Shown here: positions 63,675-64,000 of the stretch, one piece after another
Position numbering within the stretch: position 1 is the first letter of the stretch
How the letters are laid out: each line of letters begins with the position of its first letter
Assembly (NCBI GenBank): GCA_015178975.1
Contig: WHVD01000106.1
Span: 62,001-126,000 of the forward strand
Reading direction: 5' to 3'
Length of the DNA stretch: 64,000 nucleotides
Source of the DNA: Hysterangium stoloniferum
Lineage: Eukaryota > Basidiomycota > Agaricomycetes > Hysterangiales > Hysterangiaceae
The notes under the pieces: generated by a model
Told to the model about the DNA's origin: nothing
Seen by the model: the letters and a program-made list of their open reading frames with translations, nothing else
Database searches by the model: none
Made by a program: the position numbers and the translations under genes

Positions 63675-64000
63675 GTACCCTCCCTTTATGCCAAAGTCCC
63701 AAAGAGGCTCTAGAACATGATAAAGTTTGTTGGCTCCACATATGTGTCAAAGAATCATATCAGTTACACATATGTGTCAAAAGGTCATGTGATCTGGAAG
63801 GTAAGGGTCAAACATGATGAGCCTATATAAAAATTTGAAATAATAAAATTTCTTCTTCTTTTTATTCCCCCATCATCTAAATGGGTCCAAAACCCATGCC
63901 TCACAGACCAACTACAACACCTGGGCCTTCCATGGGTTCTCCTTATTGGGCCCTGCTCACTGCTGCCCAAATTTTGGTGCAGTGGGAGGGGCAATGCCAA
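63675..64000. mobile_element. Second chromovirus, inner end
   Basis: Parallels 52142-52440 closely, including GCCAAAGTCCCAAAGAGGC and GATCTGGAAGGTAAG. The rest of the element lies beyond the window. By analogy its pol would be on the minus strand. Confidence 0.8.
63883..64000 (+). CDS. Antisense accessory ORF of the second chromovirus, N-terminus
   Basis: Encodes MGPKPMPHRPTTTPGPSMGS, then PYWALLTAAQILVQWEGQCQ, open to the window edge. Against the copy at 52316 the shared positions are MG-KPMP, PTTT, SMG and TAAQIL-Q, with no stop at the position of the TGA in that copy. The start codon, position relative to the LTR and orientation are all conserved, which supports a real gene. The zinc cluster would lie beyond the window. 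Confidence 0.65.

Overview
The window looks like a transposon-dominated stretch of a filamentous fungal chromosome, most likely an agaricomycete basidiomycete. Three things point there: short GT-AG introns of about 55-63 nt in the one intact host-type gene; relics of families I know mainly from mushroom genomes (a DUF6532-like gene, an HNH-nuclease gene, a DEAQ-type P-loop NTPase); and a crowd of copia, gypsy/chromovirus, Helitron, Tc1, MULE-like and LINE sequences. No rRNA, CRISPR or bacterial operon structure is visible. Almost every coding relic is broken. The exceptions are an arrestin-like gene at 7677-9295 (minus), which splices into an uninterrupted 441-residue protein, and the single long reading frame of a young gypsy element at 33396-37994.

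Layout. 1-429 is the tail of a Tc1 element. 1206-1285 is a tRNA-like (SINE-type) sequence. About 1510-2607 is the 3' end of a LINE with a poly(A) tail. About 2730-4230 is a Helitron helicase fragment (minus). 5257-7049 is a 1.8-kb TIR element with a 9-bp target duplication carrying a piece of a host beta-propeller gene (Pack-MULE-like). 7101-12197 is an inverted repeat holding two head-to-head arrestin-like genes, one intact and one dead. 12224-17317 is a copia element (minus) inserted in a short interstitial telomeric repeat. About 17324-23050 is a large decayed MULE-type transposase gene (minus) whose pieces run GCM/WRKY-like finger, DDE transposase, USP-like peptidase, PHD finger; a solo LTR lies upstream at 23531-24267. 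24649-26204 is a Tc1 element joined to a third arrestin tail.

26993-41739 is a giant palindrome carrying two copies of an HMG-box gene fragment and simple-sequence arrays. Its right arm is split by a young, internally deleted gypsy element (31996-39384). After it come a DUF6532-like relic (about 41871-43310) and a Helitron Rep relic (44077-45041). From 45042 a chromovirus (pol on minus) runs to about 59041. Its 3' LTR was hit by a copia element (45272-51355), which was itself hit by a solo LTR of the chromovirus family. Its body was hit by another solo LTR, a Tc1 and a MITE that also contains a solo LTR. Past its broken 5' end lie an NTPase relic, a second MITE copy, a further solo LTR, a LINE stub and an HNH-nuclease relic cut by the LTR of a second chromovirus running off the window.

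Most promising observations: a spliced antisense ORF with a perfectly spaced Zn2Cys6 cluster between pol and the 3' LTR of the chromovirus, with its start conserved in a second element; the MULE gene combining a transposase with USP-like and PHD modules, with a minisatellite grown out of its apparent catalytic-Asp motif; and host gene fragments in TIR or head-to-head inverted structures. Exact target duplications define most insertions, so their relative order can be read. No database search was possible: family names rest on motif recognition, boundaries on repeats compared by eye.
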